Positions 1-9,300 are shown, numbered from the stretch's first letter. The stretch: DNA of 64,000 bases from JAIBJN01 sp963847985 (GCA_963847985.1 CAWKBS010000008.1:558001-622000), one strand, 5' to 3'. Notes: a model not told the origin generated them from the sequence alone. Numbers and translations are program-made.

Positions 1-759
1 CTGGCCGACCGCTTCTCGGACAACGTGCTCGAGCTGACCATGCGCCCCGTCGGGCACGTCTCGCTCCCGTTCTTCTCCCGCCTCCAGAACGACCGCCCGG
101 CGTTGAAGGAGGCGGTCGCCTCGTGCATCCGGACGACCCTGATCGTGACCGTTCCGGCGATGGCCGTGATGGCCGCGTGCAGCGACTACCTGATGGCGCT
201 GATGGGCCCGGAGTGGGAGCCGGCCGCGGACGTCCTCAAGCTGCTCGCGCTCGTCGGTCTCGGGAAGGCGATCGTCTTCTTCACCGGGCCGCTCCTCTTC
301 GCCGTCGCGCGGCCGCACCTGCGGGCCGTCATGCTCTGGGCGCTCGCGGCCGTCTCCGCGGGAACGGTGCTCCTGGTCGGCTGGCTTCTCACCGACGACG
401 GGATCCGCGAGCAGGTGCTCGGGATGGCCGCCTCGCGGGCCGCGTACTTCCTGGCGATCGTCATCCCGGTCAACATCGCCGTCGTCTGCTGGATCACCGG
501 GCTGCGGCCGCGGTCGTTCCTGCCCTGGCTGCCGGCCCCGTTTCTCTCCGCCGCCGCCGGGATCGCCGCGGTCTTCCTGCTCGCTCTGACCGGGCTCCTC
601 GACGAGCTGCCTGCCTTCCTCGCGCTGCTCGTGGCGGGCACCGTCTCGTGCCTCGCCGCGGGCGCAGTGCTCTTCGCGCTGGAGCCGCGGGCCCGCAGCC
701 TCGCCCGTCCCATCCTTCGCAAACTCAGGCGCCGTCCGCCCGGCGCGGCGACCGCCTGA
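1..759 (+). CDS. Polysaccharide flippase (Wzx/MATE-like), 3' part
   Basis: The gene enters from the left edge, so only its last 252 residues are seen. They contain several hydrophobic helices (residues about 40-60, 75-100, 110-130, 145-165, 180-200 and 210-225) separated by short Arg-rich loops and end in a basic tail. This is the pattern of the C-terminal half of lipid-linked oligosaccharide flippases that move undecaprenyl-linked repeat units across the membrane. The family call rests on topology and on the flanking polysaccharide genes, because no diagnostic short motif is visible. A MurJ-like or other MOP-superfamily exporter is the alternative. The stop is 44 bases before the sulfotransferase on the same strand. 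Confidence 0.7.
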   Translation: MADRFSDNVLELTMRPVGHVSLPFFSRLQNDRPALKEAVASCIRTTLIVTVPAMAVMAACSDYLMALMGPEWEPAADVLKLLALVGLGKAIVFFTGPLLFAVARPHLRAVMLWALAAVSAGTVLLVGWLLTDDGIREQVLGMAASRAAYFLAIVIPVNIAVVCWITGLRPRSFLPWLPAPFLSAAAGIAAVFLLALTGLLDELPAFLALLVAGTVSCLAAGAVLFALEPRARSLARPILRKLRRRPPGAATA

Positions 760-803
760 GCCGCCGTCCACCGCCAACCGACAGAATGGAGACCAGACCA
801 CCG

Positions 804-1589
804 ATGAACGAGACGACGAACAGCGCCGTGCTCCCCGACGGCCTCGAGCTCCGCGGGCCCTGCATCACCGGCGCGACCGGAGGCTCCGGCACGCGCGTGG
901 TCGCGCGCATCGCCCGCACCGCGGGCCTGTACACGGGCGAGAAGCTGAACCCGTACGAGGACGCGGTCGAGCTCGGCTTCTACTCCGACCGCTGGATCGA
1001 CGGCTACGTCCGCGCTGCGGGCGACGTCCCGGCCGAGGAGCGCGACCAGATGGCAGCCGACCTGCGCGGCGTGCTGGCCGACCACCTCTCGACCGTCACC
1101 CCCGGCGCGGTCGCCTGGGGCTGGAAGGAGCCGCGCTCCATCTACCTCCTCCGCTTCTGGAACGAGACCATGCCGGACGTGCGCTTCCTCCATTTCCTTC
1201 GCGACGGCCGGGACATGGCGTTCTCGGAGAATCAGAACCAGCTGACGAAGCACGGCGCCGCCGTGCTCGGCGACGACCTCCGCAAGGCGAAGACCCACAC
1301 GCGCTCGATCGCGCTCTGGAACCGGGTGAACCTCGCCGCGGCCGACTTCGCGGAGCGCGAGCTGGGGCCGCGGTACCTCCGCGTCCGCTTCGAAGACCTC
1401 TGCGCCGAGCCGGCCGAGACCATCGGGGCCATCCTCGGGTTCTTCGGGCTCGAGGGCGACGCCGAGGCGGCCGCCGCCGAGGTCAGGCCGCCGGACAGCC
1501 TGGGCCGCTGGCAGCTCCGCCGGCAGAAGGTGATCGACGAGATCACCGAGACCGCGCGGCCCGCGCTCGAGCGCTTCGGCTACCTCTGA
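804..1589 (+). CDS. Sulfotransferase family protein
   Basis: A 261-residue protein resembling PAPS-dependent sulfotransferases, probably modifying a surface glycan or lipid. A P-loop-like 5'-phosphosulfate loop, GATGGSGTR, lies at residues 23-31, and LRDGRD near residue 134 resembles the family's 3'-phosphate motif. The ATG at 804 is preferred over an in-frame ATG at 786 because GGAGA lies about 11 bases upstream of 804 and nothing similar precedes 786. The 3' end overlaps the convergent SRPBCC gene by 10 bases. The substrate cannot be told from the sequence. Confidence 0.75.
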   Translation: MNETTNSAVLPDGLELRGPCITGATGGSGTRVVARIARTAGLYTGEKLNPYEDAVELGFYSDRWIDGYVRAAGDVPAEERDQMAADLRGVLADHLSTVTPGAVAWGWKEPRSIYLLRFWNETMPDVRFLHFLRDGRDMAFSENQNQLTKHGAAVLGDDLRKAKTHTRSIALWNRVNLAAADFAERELGPRYLRVRFEDLCAEPAETIGAILGFFGLEGDAEAAAAEVRPPDSLGRWQLRRQKVIDEITETARPALERFGYL

Positions 1590-2101
1590 GCCAGGCGGGC
1601 GGCGAGAGCCTGGCCCTGGAGCTCGAGCGCCTCGCGCGCGGCTGCGGTGTCGGCGAACGGCGCCAGCAGGCCCTCGTACCGGAGCAGCTGGACGACCCGC
1701 ACCCGCCCGTCCTCCTGCGGCTCGAGGACGAACTCGTACTCGAGATCGCGGACGCCCGGGAGGACGAGCCGGTCCTGCCAGCGGAGCTTCCGCTCGGGCC
1801 GCGCGATCAGCACCTCCGCGTCGAGGGACTCGGGGTCGCGGCCCGGGAGCGTCACGACGAGGTCGAGCCTCGCGCCCTCCCGCGCCTCTCCGGCGGCGTC
1901 GGTGACGACCGGGTTCCACTCCTCGTAGGCCTCGAAGTCGGTGAGCGCCGCCCAGACGTCCCGCTTCGGGCCGTCGACGACCGTGGTCGAGGTCACGACC
2001 TGCGCCGGCCGGTCGAGCGCTGCGCTCGCAACGAGCGCGAGGAGTGCCAGGACGGCGAGGCCGGCGAGCGCGAGCACGGCGAGCCGCAGCGGGCGGGCCA
2101 C
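1580..2101 (-). CDS. SRPBCC (START-like) domain protein with N-terminal membrane anchor
   Basis: A 173-residue protein starting at GTG. Residues about 5-28 form a hydrophobic segment (signal anchor), followed by a polyketide-cyclase/SRPBCC-like fold: the stretch with WAALTDFEAYEEWNP near residues 50-64 is typical of this family's first helix and strand. The fold binds hydrophobic ligands, but members have many functions, so no reaction is proposed. It is the last gene of the minus-strand run and overlaps the sulfotransferase stop tail to tail. Confidence 0.7.
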   Translation of the reverse strand: MARPLRLAVLALAGLAVLALLALVASAALDRPAQVVTSTTVVDGPKRDVWAALTDFEAYEEWNPVVTDAAGEAREGARLDLVVTLPGRDPESLDAEVLIARPERKLRWQDRLVLPGVRDLEYEFVLEPQEDGRVRVVQLLRYEGLLAPFADTAAAREALELQGQALAARLAQR

Positions 2102-2131
2102 GTCAGCTGCCGGTGAGAGCGCGGCCGAGCG

Positions 2132-3292
2132 TCACTGCTTGGCCTTGTCCGCCAGCTGCTCGCGGCGGCGGCGCCGCAGCTTGCCGACCGCTCCGACGCG
2201 CTCGGCGGCGCCGCGGGCCGCCCACGCGGCGCCGAGGACGCCCGTCCGCGCGAGGTTGATCGCGATCGGCTTGGCACGGCGCTCGACGAGCACGACGTCC
2301 TCCTCGAGGCGCCGCTCGTCCCCGAAGTTGCGCTTGTATTCGGCGTCGCCGAAGCCGAAGTCGAGGGTATGCACCGAGCCGTCGGCGGCCAGGTCCTCGA
2401 CGACGCGCATGAGCAGGTAGGTGCCGGGCCTGGCGTCCGCGAACGCGGGGTCGAACCCGGTCGCCCCGATCCCGAAGACGCCCCGATAGGCGTTGCCGTG
2501 CCAGAACGCCGCGGGGGCGTCCTTCAGGTAGAGGATGTAGCCGCGGAACCAGCCGCGCTCCATGCCGAGCTCCGTGAGGGCGCGCTGGACCCGCTCGTCG
2601 GTGAAGCCCACGCCCAGCACGTGCTGGTAGGTCTCCCGGTGGATGAGCGCCGAGTCCGCGAAGAGGCGGTCGATCTGGTCGGTGGTCCTGAAGACCTCGA
2701 CCCGCGCCTCCTCGCCGTACGTCTTCTCGAGCCGCTTGGCGTACCGGCGCACGGACTCGCGCCGGCGGCGGGACCGGCGGGCGAGGAACTCGTCGAGCGA
2801 CGCGGGTATCTCGGCCTGCCAGTGCGGCATCTGGGTGGAGAAGTGCTCGCGCCTGAGAAACGGCGAGCTGCGCGTGGCGACCGTGTGCTGGGGCGAGCCG
2901 ACGGGGAGCATCCGCAGGCGGATGACGTCGACCTCACCCGGCTCGACCGATTCCTTCAGGGCCGCCAGCAGCCTGGGGACCGTCGTCTCGTCCAGGCGTC
3001 CCATGAGGCCGCCGTAGGTGATCGTCAGCGCCCGCACCTCCGGGTCGAGCACGGTCTTCGGGCCGAGCTTCGCCGGGAGCCGCACCTCCTCGACGCGGCC
3101 CGAGGCGAGCGCGACGGGGCCGCTCTCGTCGCGGATGACGACGGCATGCGGCCGGATGGAGCTCGGCGTATTGCGGATGTAGGCGAGCACGAAGTCGAGG
3201 TCGCTCGTGACGAACGGCGACTGGAGAGCGTCCCAGGCGGGCCTGAGCGCGAGGACCTCCTCGACGCTTCGCGCGACCTCGAACCAGCTCAC
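2132..3292 (-). CDS. FemAB/GNAT-like transferase, copy 1
   Basis: A 386-residue protein of the GNAT/FemAB-like type (BioF2-like acetyltransferase domain) often found in polysaccharide loci. An Arg-rich stretch near residues 173-185 precedes the C-terminal GNAT-like half. Conserved-looking blocks are YQHVLG, PAAFWHGN and the terminal FGFGDAEYKRNFGDE. It starts with GTG, whose first bases overlap the upstream gene's TGA in a GTGA junction. The neighbour at 3289-4440 is a clear paralogue sharing all these blocks. Transfer of an acyl or aminoacyl group to a cell-surface acceptor is inferred. Confidence 0.7.
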   Translation of the reverse strand: MSWFEVARSVEEVLALRPAWDALQSPFVTSDLDFVLAYIRNTPSSIRPHAVVIRDESGPVALASGRVEEVRLPAKLGPKTVLDPEVRALTITYGGLMGRLDETTVPRLLAALKESVEPGEVDVIRLRMLPVGSPQHTVATRSSPFLRREHFSTQMPHWQAEIPASLDEFLARRSRRRRESVRRYAKRLEKTYGEEARVEVFRTTDQIDRLFADSALIHRETYQHVLGVGFTDERVQRALTELGMERGWFRGYILYLKDAPAAFWHGNAYRGVFGIGATGFDPAFADARPGTYLLMRVVEDLAADGSVHTLDFGFGDAEYKRNFGDERRLEEDVVLVERRAKPIAINLARTGVLGAAWAARGAAERVGAVGKLRRRRREQLADKAKQ

Positions 3293-4440
3293 GCGCCGCC
3301 CCGCTCCGCGAGCCGCTCACGCCAGCGCCGTCGCGCAGCTGCGAGCTTCCCGCTGCGCTCGAGCGCCGTCTTCCCGGCCCGCGAGGCGCTCAGGACGCCG
3401 GTGCGCGCAAGGTTGACGACGATCGGCCGCGGCCGCCGCGCGAAGAGCAGCACGTCCTCCTCGGCCCAGCTTTCGTCGCCGAAGTGCCGTTTGTACTCTG
3501 CGTCGCCCAGCCCGAAGTCCATCCAGTCCGCCTTGCCGCAGAGGTAGTCGGCCATCTTGGCGAGCACGTAGGTTCCGAGCCGGAGGTCCTTGTGCTCCGG
3601 GTCGTAGCCTGTCGGGCCCGTGTAGAAGATACGCCGGTACAGCGTGCCGTGCCAGAAGGCAGCGGGAGCTCCATCCAGGTAGAGGACGAAGGCCCGCAGC
3701 CAGCCGCGCTCGGCAGCGAGCTGCTGGAGGGCGCGGGTGAGGTCGTTGTCCACGAAGCCCGCGCCGAGGCCGTGCTGGTAGGTCTTCTCCGAGACCGTCC
3801 GTGTGTCGCGGACGAGCCGGGAGAGGTCGGCGGGGCTCTCGAAGACTCGCAGCTCGAGCCCGTCGCCGAAGCGCTCCTCGAGGCGGCGAGAGTAGCGCTG
3901 CACGTTCGAGCGCGTCTTCGCCGATCGTGCTTTGAGGTACTCGGCGAACGTCTCCGGGAGCCGCGCCCGGTGGCGCAAGAGCGTCTCCGACCCCCGGCCG
4001 CGGACGAGCGCCCCGGGCCTGCTCGTCGCGAGCTCGTGCACCGGCGAGCCGACGCGGGCGCGGAGCCGCACGACGTCGAGCGGCTCGTCCTCGAGCGCCT
4101 GGGTGAGCGCGGCCAGGAGGAGCTCCGCGCGGTCCGCCTCGGCGCCGACGATGCCGCCCTGGGCGACCGTGAGCGCCTCGAGCCGGGGCCGGTAGATCGT
4201 CTTGTAGCCGAGCCGCGCGCCGAGCTGGACCTCGCCCACGCGGCCGACTGCGAGCGCTTGCGGGACGCCGCCGTCCTCCAGCAGGACGACGTGCGGGCGT
4301 GCCGGCGTCGGGTGGTTGCGGACGAGCGTGAGCAGGTGGTCCGGGTCGGCGGCGGGGTTCTCGACGGGCAGCGCGTCCCAGGCCCCGCGCAGGGCCTCGA
4401 CCTCTTCCGGCGAGCGGGCGATACGGACGTCGAGGCTCAC
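3289..4440 (-). CDS. FemAB/GNAT-like transferase, copy 2
   Basis: A 383-residue tandem paralogue of the next gene, with matching blocks YQHGLG, PAAFWHGT and FGLGDAEYKRHFGDE. The GTG at 4440 was chosen because it overlaps the TGA of the aldo/keto reductase in the same GTGA arrangement used across this operon, and because the two paralogues then align from their first residues. An open frame continues further upstream but only as a shadow of the reductase. It likely acts on the same class of acceptor as copy 1. Tandem copies suggest two related transfers or donor specificities. Confidence 0.7.
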   Translation of the reverse strand: MSLDVRIARSPEEVEALRGAWDALPVENPAADPDHLLTLVRNHPTPARPHVVLLEDGGVPQALAVGRVGEVQLGARLGYKTIYRPRLEALTVAQGGIVGAEADRAELLLAALTQALEDEPLDVVRLRARVGSPVHELATSRPGALVRGRGSETLLRHRARLPETFAEYLKARSAKTRSNVQRYSRRLEERFGDGLELRVFESPADLSRLVRDTRTVSEKTYQHGLGAGFVDNDLTRALQQLAAERGWLRAFVLYLDGAPAAFWHGTLYRRIFYTGPTGYDPEHKDLRLGTYVLAKMADYLCGKADWMDFGLGDAEYKRHFGDESWAEEDVLLFARRPRPIVVNLARTGVLSASRAGKTALERSGKLAAARRRWRERLAERGGA

Positions 4441-5345
4441 GGAGCGACTCCTCGAAGCGAGGCCTTCGCCTTGCCGGCCTGCGCCCGGGCCTTGCGGGCG
4501 AGCCGCCGGGCCCGGTAGCCGTGGAAGCGCGCCTGGCCCAGCTCGCGCATGTCTTCGTCCGTGAGCGTCAGCCCCGCTGCGCCCACGTTCTCCTCCAGGT
4601 GCGCGATCGAGGTGGTGCCCGGGATCGCAAAGGCTGCCGGCGAGCGCAGCGCCCAGGCGAGGGCCACCTGGCCGGGCGAGGCTCCGTGCCGGGCCGCGAC
4701 GGCCCCGAGCGCGCCGGCGCCCCGGGCGAGGAAGCCCTTCGCCAGCGGGGCCCAGGCGACGAAGGCGAGCCCGTCCCGCTCGCAGCGCTCGAGGACGTTC
4801 CGGGAGCTCCTCTCCACGAGGCTGTAGCGGTTCTGCACGCTGACGACGGCCGCGGCGGCACGCGCCCGCCCGAGCTGGCCCTCGTCGACGTTGCAGACCC
4901 CGATGTCGCGTATCTTGCCCTCCCGCTGGAGCTGGGCGAGCGCTCCGACCGACTCCTCCACGGGGACGCGCTCGTCGACGAGGTGGAGCTGGTAGAGGTC
5001 GAGGCGCTCCAGCCCGAGCCGCGAGAGACTGCCCTCGCAGGCGGCCCGGAGGGACTCCGGGCGGCAGTCGGCCTCCCACTCGTGGGGGCCGTGGCGCCGG
5101 AAGCCTCCCTTCGTGGCGATCAGGAGCCCGTCGTACGGGTGCAGGGCCTCGCGGAGGAGCCGCTCCGCGGTCTCGGGGCCGTAGGAGTCGGCGGTGTCGA
5201 AGAGCCGGACGCCGAGGTCGACGGCGCGGCGCAGGAGCGTGCGCGCGGCCGCGGGATCGGGCGGGTCCCCCCAGGTGCCGCGTCCCGTCAGGGCCATCGT
5301 GCCGAGCCCGAGGCGGGGCACGTCGGCGCCGCCGATCCGGCTCAC
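4437..5345 (-). CDS. Aldo/keto reductase
   Basis: A 302-residue NADPH-dependent oxidoreductase of the TIM-barrel aldo/keto reductase family. The usual tetrad is visible: Asp and Tyr in FDTADSYG, Lys in IATKGG and His in YQLHLVD. GIRDIGVCN-like and IPGTTS segments toward the C-terminus match the cofactor-binding part. The GTG start at 5345 overlaps the TGA of the glycosyltransferase gene. Inside a polysaccharide operon it may reduce a sugar nucleotide or glycan precursor, but the family is broad and the substrate is unknown. Confidence 0.88.
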   Translation of the reverse strand: MSRIGGADVPRLGLGTMALTGRGTWGDPPDPAAARTLLRRAVDLGVRLFDTADSYGPETAERLLREALHPYDGLLIATKGGFRRHGPHEWEADCRPESLRAACEGSLSRLGLERLDLYQLHLVDERVPVEESVGALAQLQREGKIRDIGVCNVDEGQLGRARAAAAVVSVQNRYSLVERSSRNVLERCERDGLAFVAWAPLAKGFLARGAGALGAVAARHGASPGQVALAWALRSPAAFAIPGTTSIAHLEENVGAAGLTLTDEDMRELGQARFHGYRARRLARKARAQAGKAKASLRGVAP

Positions 5346-6241
5346 CGGAAGCCCGTCCCCTGGCCCTGCGCGGGCGGCGGGAAGAGCGCGTAGCGGGTCG
5401 CGCTGGCGCCGAGCGTCCACTCCGCCACGACCAGGCGCGGGAGGTAGCGGACGAAGCGGTGCCTGAGCTCCGGCTGCGTGTCGAGCCGCCGGTAGATCAC
5501 CGGCAGGCGCAGGAGGAGGAAGTGGTGGAGCGGGACGCGGGCGAAGAACCCGCGCAGGCGGCCCTCGTCGACGACGCGCCGCGTGCGGACGATCCCGTAC
5601 GCGGTCCGCCGCTGCTGGCGGCGCAGGTCGGACCACGTCTCGCGATCGTGGTCGTGGTGGGCCTGGAAGCGGGGGTCGAAGACGAGCCCGTAGCCGGCGG
5701 CCTTCGCGTCGGCGCAGAAGACCCCGTCCTCGCCGCCGTAGCTCTCGTCCCAGCGAAAGGGCACGTCGCGCGGCACGGCCACGCAGTAGGAGGAGAGGAA
5801 CGCGACCTGCCGCGGCTCGCCGATGGGGAGGTAGGGAGTCTCGCCCTGCAGGTGCGCCACCCAGCCCCAGGCCGTCCGGCTGTCGAAGGTGCGCGCGCAG
5901 CCGATCAGCGAGTGGGGGAACGCCTCGAGCGCGCGGGCCAGCCCCGCGCCCCAGCCGGGCGCCGGGATCGCGTCGGAGTCGAGGAAGACGACGGTCGGGC
6001 GGGTCGCCGCCTCCCAGCCGGCGTTGCGCGCCCCGCCCGCGTGGCGGGGCGGGTCGTTGCGGACGACGCGCGCCCCCGCCGCCGCGGCCAGCTCGCCGGT
6101 GCGGTCGGTGGACCCGTCGTCGACGACGACGATCTCGGCCGGCGCAGGCTCCTGCGCCCGCAGCGACTCGACGACCCGGGCGACGGTACGCTCGGCGTTG
6201 AACGCGGGGATGACGACGCTGACGTCGAGGTCAGCGGCCAT
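5342..6241 (-). CDS. Family 2 glycosyltransferase
   Basis: A 299-residue GT-A glycosyltransferase. VSVVIPAFNA opens the domain, DDGS lies at residues 41-44, and the metal-binding DxD-like FLDSD at 86-90. A GGEDGVFC segment near residue 170 fits the acceptor/catalytic region. No membrane helix is evident, so it probably acts at the cytoplasmic face, adding a sugar to a lipid-linked repeat unit. Its ATG lies inside the 3' end of the upstream gene (11-base overlap), indicating translational coupling. Confidence 0.88.
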   Translation of the reverse strand: MAADLDVSVVIPAFNAERTVARVVESLRAQEPAPAEIVVVDDGSTDRTGELAAAAGARVVRNDPPRHAGGARNAGWEAATRPTVVFLDSDAIPAPGWGAGLARALEAFPHSLIGCARTFDSRTAWGWVAHLQGETPYLPIGEPRQVAFLSSYCVAVPRDVPFRWDESYGGEDGVFCADAKAAGYGLVFDPRFQAHHDHDRETWSDLRRQQRRTAYGIVRTRRVVDEGRLRGFFARVPLHHFLLLRLPVIYRRLDTQPELRHRFVRYLPRLVVAEWTLGASATRYALFPPPAQGQGTGFR

Positions 6242-7394
6242 TGCCGATGACGCGGAGGCGCAGGGCGAGCGAGTCGGCCAGGAACTTCGCCGCCCAGTTC
6301 GGGTACTGGAGCGGCGCGTAGCGTCCGTAGAGCGGGAAGGAGCCCGGCACGGCGCCGTTCGTCGCGCGCCAGCGGCCTCGGGTCTGGAGGCCCGCGGCCT
6401 GCTCGACGGCGGCGAGGCCGGCTTGCAGCAGGCCCGCGTCGCCGGTCTCCTGGTAGAGGCGGAGCCAGACCCCGCCGTTCTGGGCGAGCCCGGTGACGCA
6501 GACGTATCGCGCGCTCGGAGTCCAGTCGCGGTCGTACGTCGCGGGCAGGCGGCCGAGCCGCCGGTGGATACCGGCGAGCACGTGTGCCGTCCGCAGCGCG
6601 GCCTCGGTGTAGCGCTCGTCGCCGAGCAGGGCGCCGCTCTCCAGAAGCCCGCGGGTCGTGTAGGCGAGCGCGTGGCTGTTCGGCAGCGTCCCCGGCCGGA
6701 AGACGCACCACTCGAACCAGCCGTTGGGCTGCTGCACCGAGAGCACCCAGTCGAGGTGCCGGACCGCCGTCTCGCGGTAGCGCTCGTCGCCGGTGACCTG
6801 TGCGAGGCGGGCGAGCGCCCACGCGACGCGGGCGTCGTAGGCGTGGGGGATGCCGTGGTGCTCGTGCTCCCCCTGCCACGTCCCCGCGGGGGTCTGCGTC
6901 CGCTCGAGCCAGTCGCCGGCGCGGACGGCGGCGTCCAGGAAGAGCTGGCCGCCGATCTCCTCGTAGAGGTCGAGCCAGCCGAAGATCACCATGCCCGTGT
7001 TGAAGGCGATGGAGCGGCCCGGGGGCGTACGGAGCGCGCCCTGCATGACGCCCCCGTCCGGATTCTGCACCTCGACCTCCCATTCGCCCATTTCGCGCGC
7101 TCGGTCGACGAGAGACGCGTCCCCGGTCCGCGCGGCGTGGTCGAGGAGCGTCCCGACGACGTAACCCGTCGTCTCCGGGAAAGCGGGCATCCAGCCGCGC
7201 AGGAGGTGGTAGCCCAGCGAGGAGCCGCGCCGCCCGGTGACGTCGTGGGTGAGGCAGAGCCAGTCGATCGCCGCCTGGAGCGCGCCGTCGGGCACGCCTT
7301 CGCCGGGCCGCGGAGGGCTGAAGGTGTCCCGCACCGTGTCGCCCACGGCCAGCGTGGGCAACGCGATCGTGCGTCGCAGGAGGTCCGTCGGCAC
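6231..7394 (-). CDS. Alpha/alpha-barrel (six-hairpin-like) protein of polysaccharide locus
   Basis: A 387-residue protein with repeated helical hairpins rich in Trp, Gly and aromatic residues (e.g. GWFEWC, NGGVWLRLYQETGD). This resembles terpenoid-cyclase/six-hairpin glycosidase or glucuronyl C5-epimerase-like folds. The GTG at 7394 was chosen because AAGGGG lies 8 bases upstream. The stop of the WecG-type gene is only 5 bases from it. It may trim or epimerise the growing glycan, but no catalytic residue is recognisable to me. Confidence 0.55.
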   Translation of the reverse strand: MPTDLLRRTIALPTLAVGDTVRDTFSPPRPGEGVPDGALQAAIDWLCLTHDVTGRRGSSLGYHLLRGWMPAFPETTGYVVGTLLDHAARTGDASLVDRAREMGEWEVEVQNPDGGVMQGALRTPPGRSIAFNTGMVIFGWLDLYEEIGGQLFLDAAVRAGDWLERTQTPAGTWQGEHEHHGIPHAYDARVAWALARLAQVTGDERYRETAVRHLDWVLSVQQPNGWFEWCVFRPGTLPNSHALAYTTRGLLESGALLGDERYTEAALRTAHVLAGIHRRLGRLPATYDRDWTPSARYVCVTGLAQNGGVWLRLYQETGDAGLLQAGLAAVEQAAGLQTRGRWRATNGAVPGSFPLYGRYAPLQYPNWAAKFLADSLALRLRVIGNGR

Positions 7395-7399
7395 GGCCG

Positions 7400-8158
7400 T
7401 TACCCCTTCCGGCGGCTGAAGAGCTCGCGCGTGAGCAGGCCGGCGAAGCGGGCGTTCGTCCGCAGGTAGCGCGGCCCGAGGCGGCGCGGCTCCTGGACGA
7501 AGCGGTAGAACCACTCGAGCCCGTGCCGCTGCATGAAGTCTGGCGCGCGCTTCGTCAGGCCGGCGACGACGTCGATCGAGCCGCCGACGCCCATGGAGAA
7601 GGGGACGCCGAGGTCGGCCGCGTGGTCGGCCAGCCAGTACTCCTTGCGAGGCGAGCTCATGGCGACGAGGAGGATATGCGGCTCCGAGGCGCGCACGACG
7701 TCGCAGACGGCGGCGCTCTCGGCGTCGTCGAAGTAGCCGTGGTGGAAGCCGGCGATCGTGAGGCGCGGATAGCGCTCGGTGAGCCGCGTCACGGCCGTCT
7801 CGAGCACGTCCTGCTTGGCGCCGAGGACGAAGACGCGGTAGCCGCGCTCCTCCGCGAGCTCCAGCAGGCGGAACATCAGGTCGATGCCGGCGACGCGCTC
7901 GGGCAGCGGGTCGCCCAGGAGCCGCGACGACCACACGACGGGCTGGCCGTCGACGCTCACGAGGTCGCAGCTCTCGACGATCTCGCGGAGCCGCCCGTCG
8001 TCGCGGAGGGAGACGATCTTGGCGACGTTGACGGAGACGTGCTGCGCGGGGCCGCCGGACTCGATGATCTCGGCGCACCGCGCGACGGTCTCGTCCATGT
8101 CGAGCCTGTCGATCTCGACGCCGAGGATGCGGGCCCTATCGGGCACCGGTCTGGGCAT
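7400..8158 (-). CDS. WecG/TagA/CpsF-family glycosyltransferase
   Basis: A 252-residue protein with the family opening ILGVEIDRLD and core blocks SVDGQPVVW, GAKQDV, PHILLVAMSSPRKE and MGVGGSIDVVAG. Members transfer an N-acetylmannosaminyl or related group onto undecaprenyl-PP-GlcNAc. The partner is the UDP-GlcNAc 2-epimerase immediately upstream, which makes UDP-ManNAc. ATG 8158 places the first conserved strand about nine residues in. GTG 8191, overlapping the preceding TGA, is an in-frame alternative giving 11 more residues. Confidence 0.88.
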   Translation of the reverse strand: MPRPVPDRARILGVEIDRLDMDETVARCAEIIESGGPAQHVSVNVAKIVSLRDDGRLREIVESCDLVSVDGQPVVWSSRLLGDPLPERVAGIDLMFRLLELAEERGYRVFVLGAKQDVLETAVTRLTERYPRLTIAGFHHGYFDDAESAAVCDVVRASEPHILLVAMSSPRKEYWLADHAADLGVPFSMGVGGSIDVVAGLTKRAPDFMQRHGLEWFYRFVQEPRRLGPRYLRTNARFAGLLTRELFSRRKG

Positions 8159-8187
8159 CACTGAGAGGTGGAGCTCGCCGGTGGTGG

Positions 8188-9300
8188 TCACGCCGAAGTT
8201 GCGATCGCCCCGATCGATCCGAACGCATCGGCGATCACGTCCGCGACCCGCTCGGCCGCGCGCCCGTCCCAGAGAGGGATGGCGCACGGCGCCGGGGGCT
8301 CTCCCGACGGGCGGAGGGACGCGATGGCTGCCGGGTCGTCACCGATCAAGGTGTTGGTGCCCTGGACGATGGTGATCGGGCGCTCGGTGTTCGGCCGGAG
8401 CGTATAGCACGGGACGCCGAGCGCGGCCGCTTCCTCCTGGACGCCGCCGGAGTCGGTGACGATCATCCCCGCCCCGCACTCGAGCGAGAGGAAGTCGAGG
8501 TAGCCGAGCGGCTCGAGGCAGACGACGCCCGCGCGCTCGAGGCGCTCGAGCCCGTTCCCCGCCGCCAGGCGCGCGCGGGTCCGCGGGTGGATGGGGAAGA
8601 GGACGCGGGTGTGCCGGCCGAGCTCGGCGAGCGCGTCGACGACGGCCCGCAGCCGCTCCTCGTGGTCGACGTTCGACGGCCGGTGGAGCGTCACGAGGGC
8701 GTAGTCGTTCTGCTCGGCGCCGAGCCTCTCCCAGACCCGCAGGGCTTGAGCCTGGCGCTCCAGCCGCCGCAGCGTGTCGATCATCGTGTTGCCGACGTAG
8801 TGGATCTTCTCGGCGGCGATTCCCTCGGCGACCAGGTTCTCGTTCGCTTCGGGGCTGTGCGTGAAGAGCAGCTCGGAGAGCCGGTCGGTGAGCACCCGGT
8901 TCTGCTCCTCCGGCATCGTCCAATCGTGCGAGCGCAGGCCCGACTCGACGTGCGCGACCGGGACGCCGAGCTTCGAGGCCGCGAGCGAGCAGGCGAGCGT
9001 CGCGTTGACGTCGCCGCTCACGACGACGAGCTCCGGGCGCTCCTCCAGCAGCACGCGCTCGAACGCGATCAGCGTGAACCCGGTCTGCTCGCCGTGGGAG
9101 CCGGAGCCGATCCCGAGGAAGCGGTCCGGCTTCGGGAAGCCGAGGTCGTCGAGGATCTCGGCCGACATGCGCTCGTCGTAGTGCTGGCCGGTGTGGACCA
9201 CCAGCTGGCGGAAGAGGCCCTGCCGCCCGACCGCCTCGATGACTGGCGCCATCTTGACGAAGTTGGGCCTTGCTCCGACTGCGAAGACGACCGTGCTCAT
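8188..9300 (-). CDS. wecB: UDP-N-acetylglucosamine 2-epimerase
   Basis: A 370-residue non-hydrolysing epimerase converting UDP-GlcNAc to UDP-ManNAc. Visible family blocks are the N-terminal GARPNFVK, GQHYDE, SGDVNATL, HVESGLRS, NTMIDTL, TLHRPSNVD and TDSGGVQEEAAALG. The length matches the family. It starts with ATG 50 bases after the sugar transferase stop and sits just before the WecG-type gene, so the pair forms a ManNAc module. The intervening 9301-9350 holds no recognised signal. Confidence 0.93.
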   Translation of the reverse strand: MSTVVFAVGARPNFVKMAPVIEAVGRQGLFRQLVVHTGQHYDERMSAEILDDLGFPKPDRFLGIGSGSHGEQTGFTLIAFERVLLEERPELVVVSGDVNATLACSLAASKLGVPVAHVESGLRSHDWTMPEEQNRVLTDRLSELLFTHSPEANENLVAEGIAAEKIHYVGNTMIDTLRRLERQAQALRVWERLGAEQNDYALVTLHRPSNVDHEERLRAVVDALAELGRHTRVLFPIHPRTRARLAAGNGLERLERAGVVCLEPLGYLDFLSLECGAGMIVTDSGGVQEEAAALGVPCYTLRPNTERPITIVQGTNTLIGDDPAAIASLRPSGEPPAPCAIPLWDGRAAERVADVIADAFGSIGAIATSA

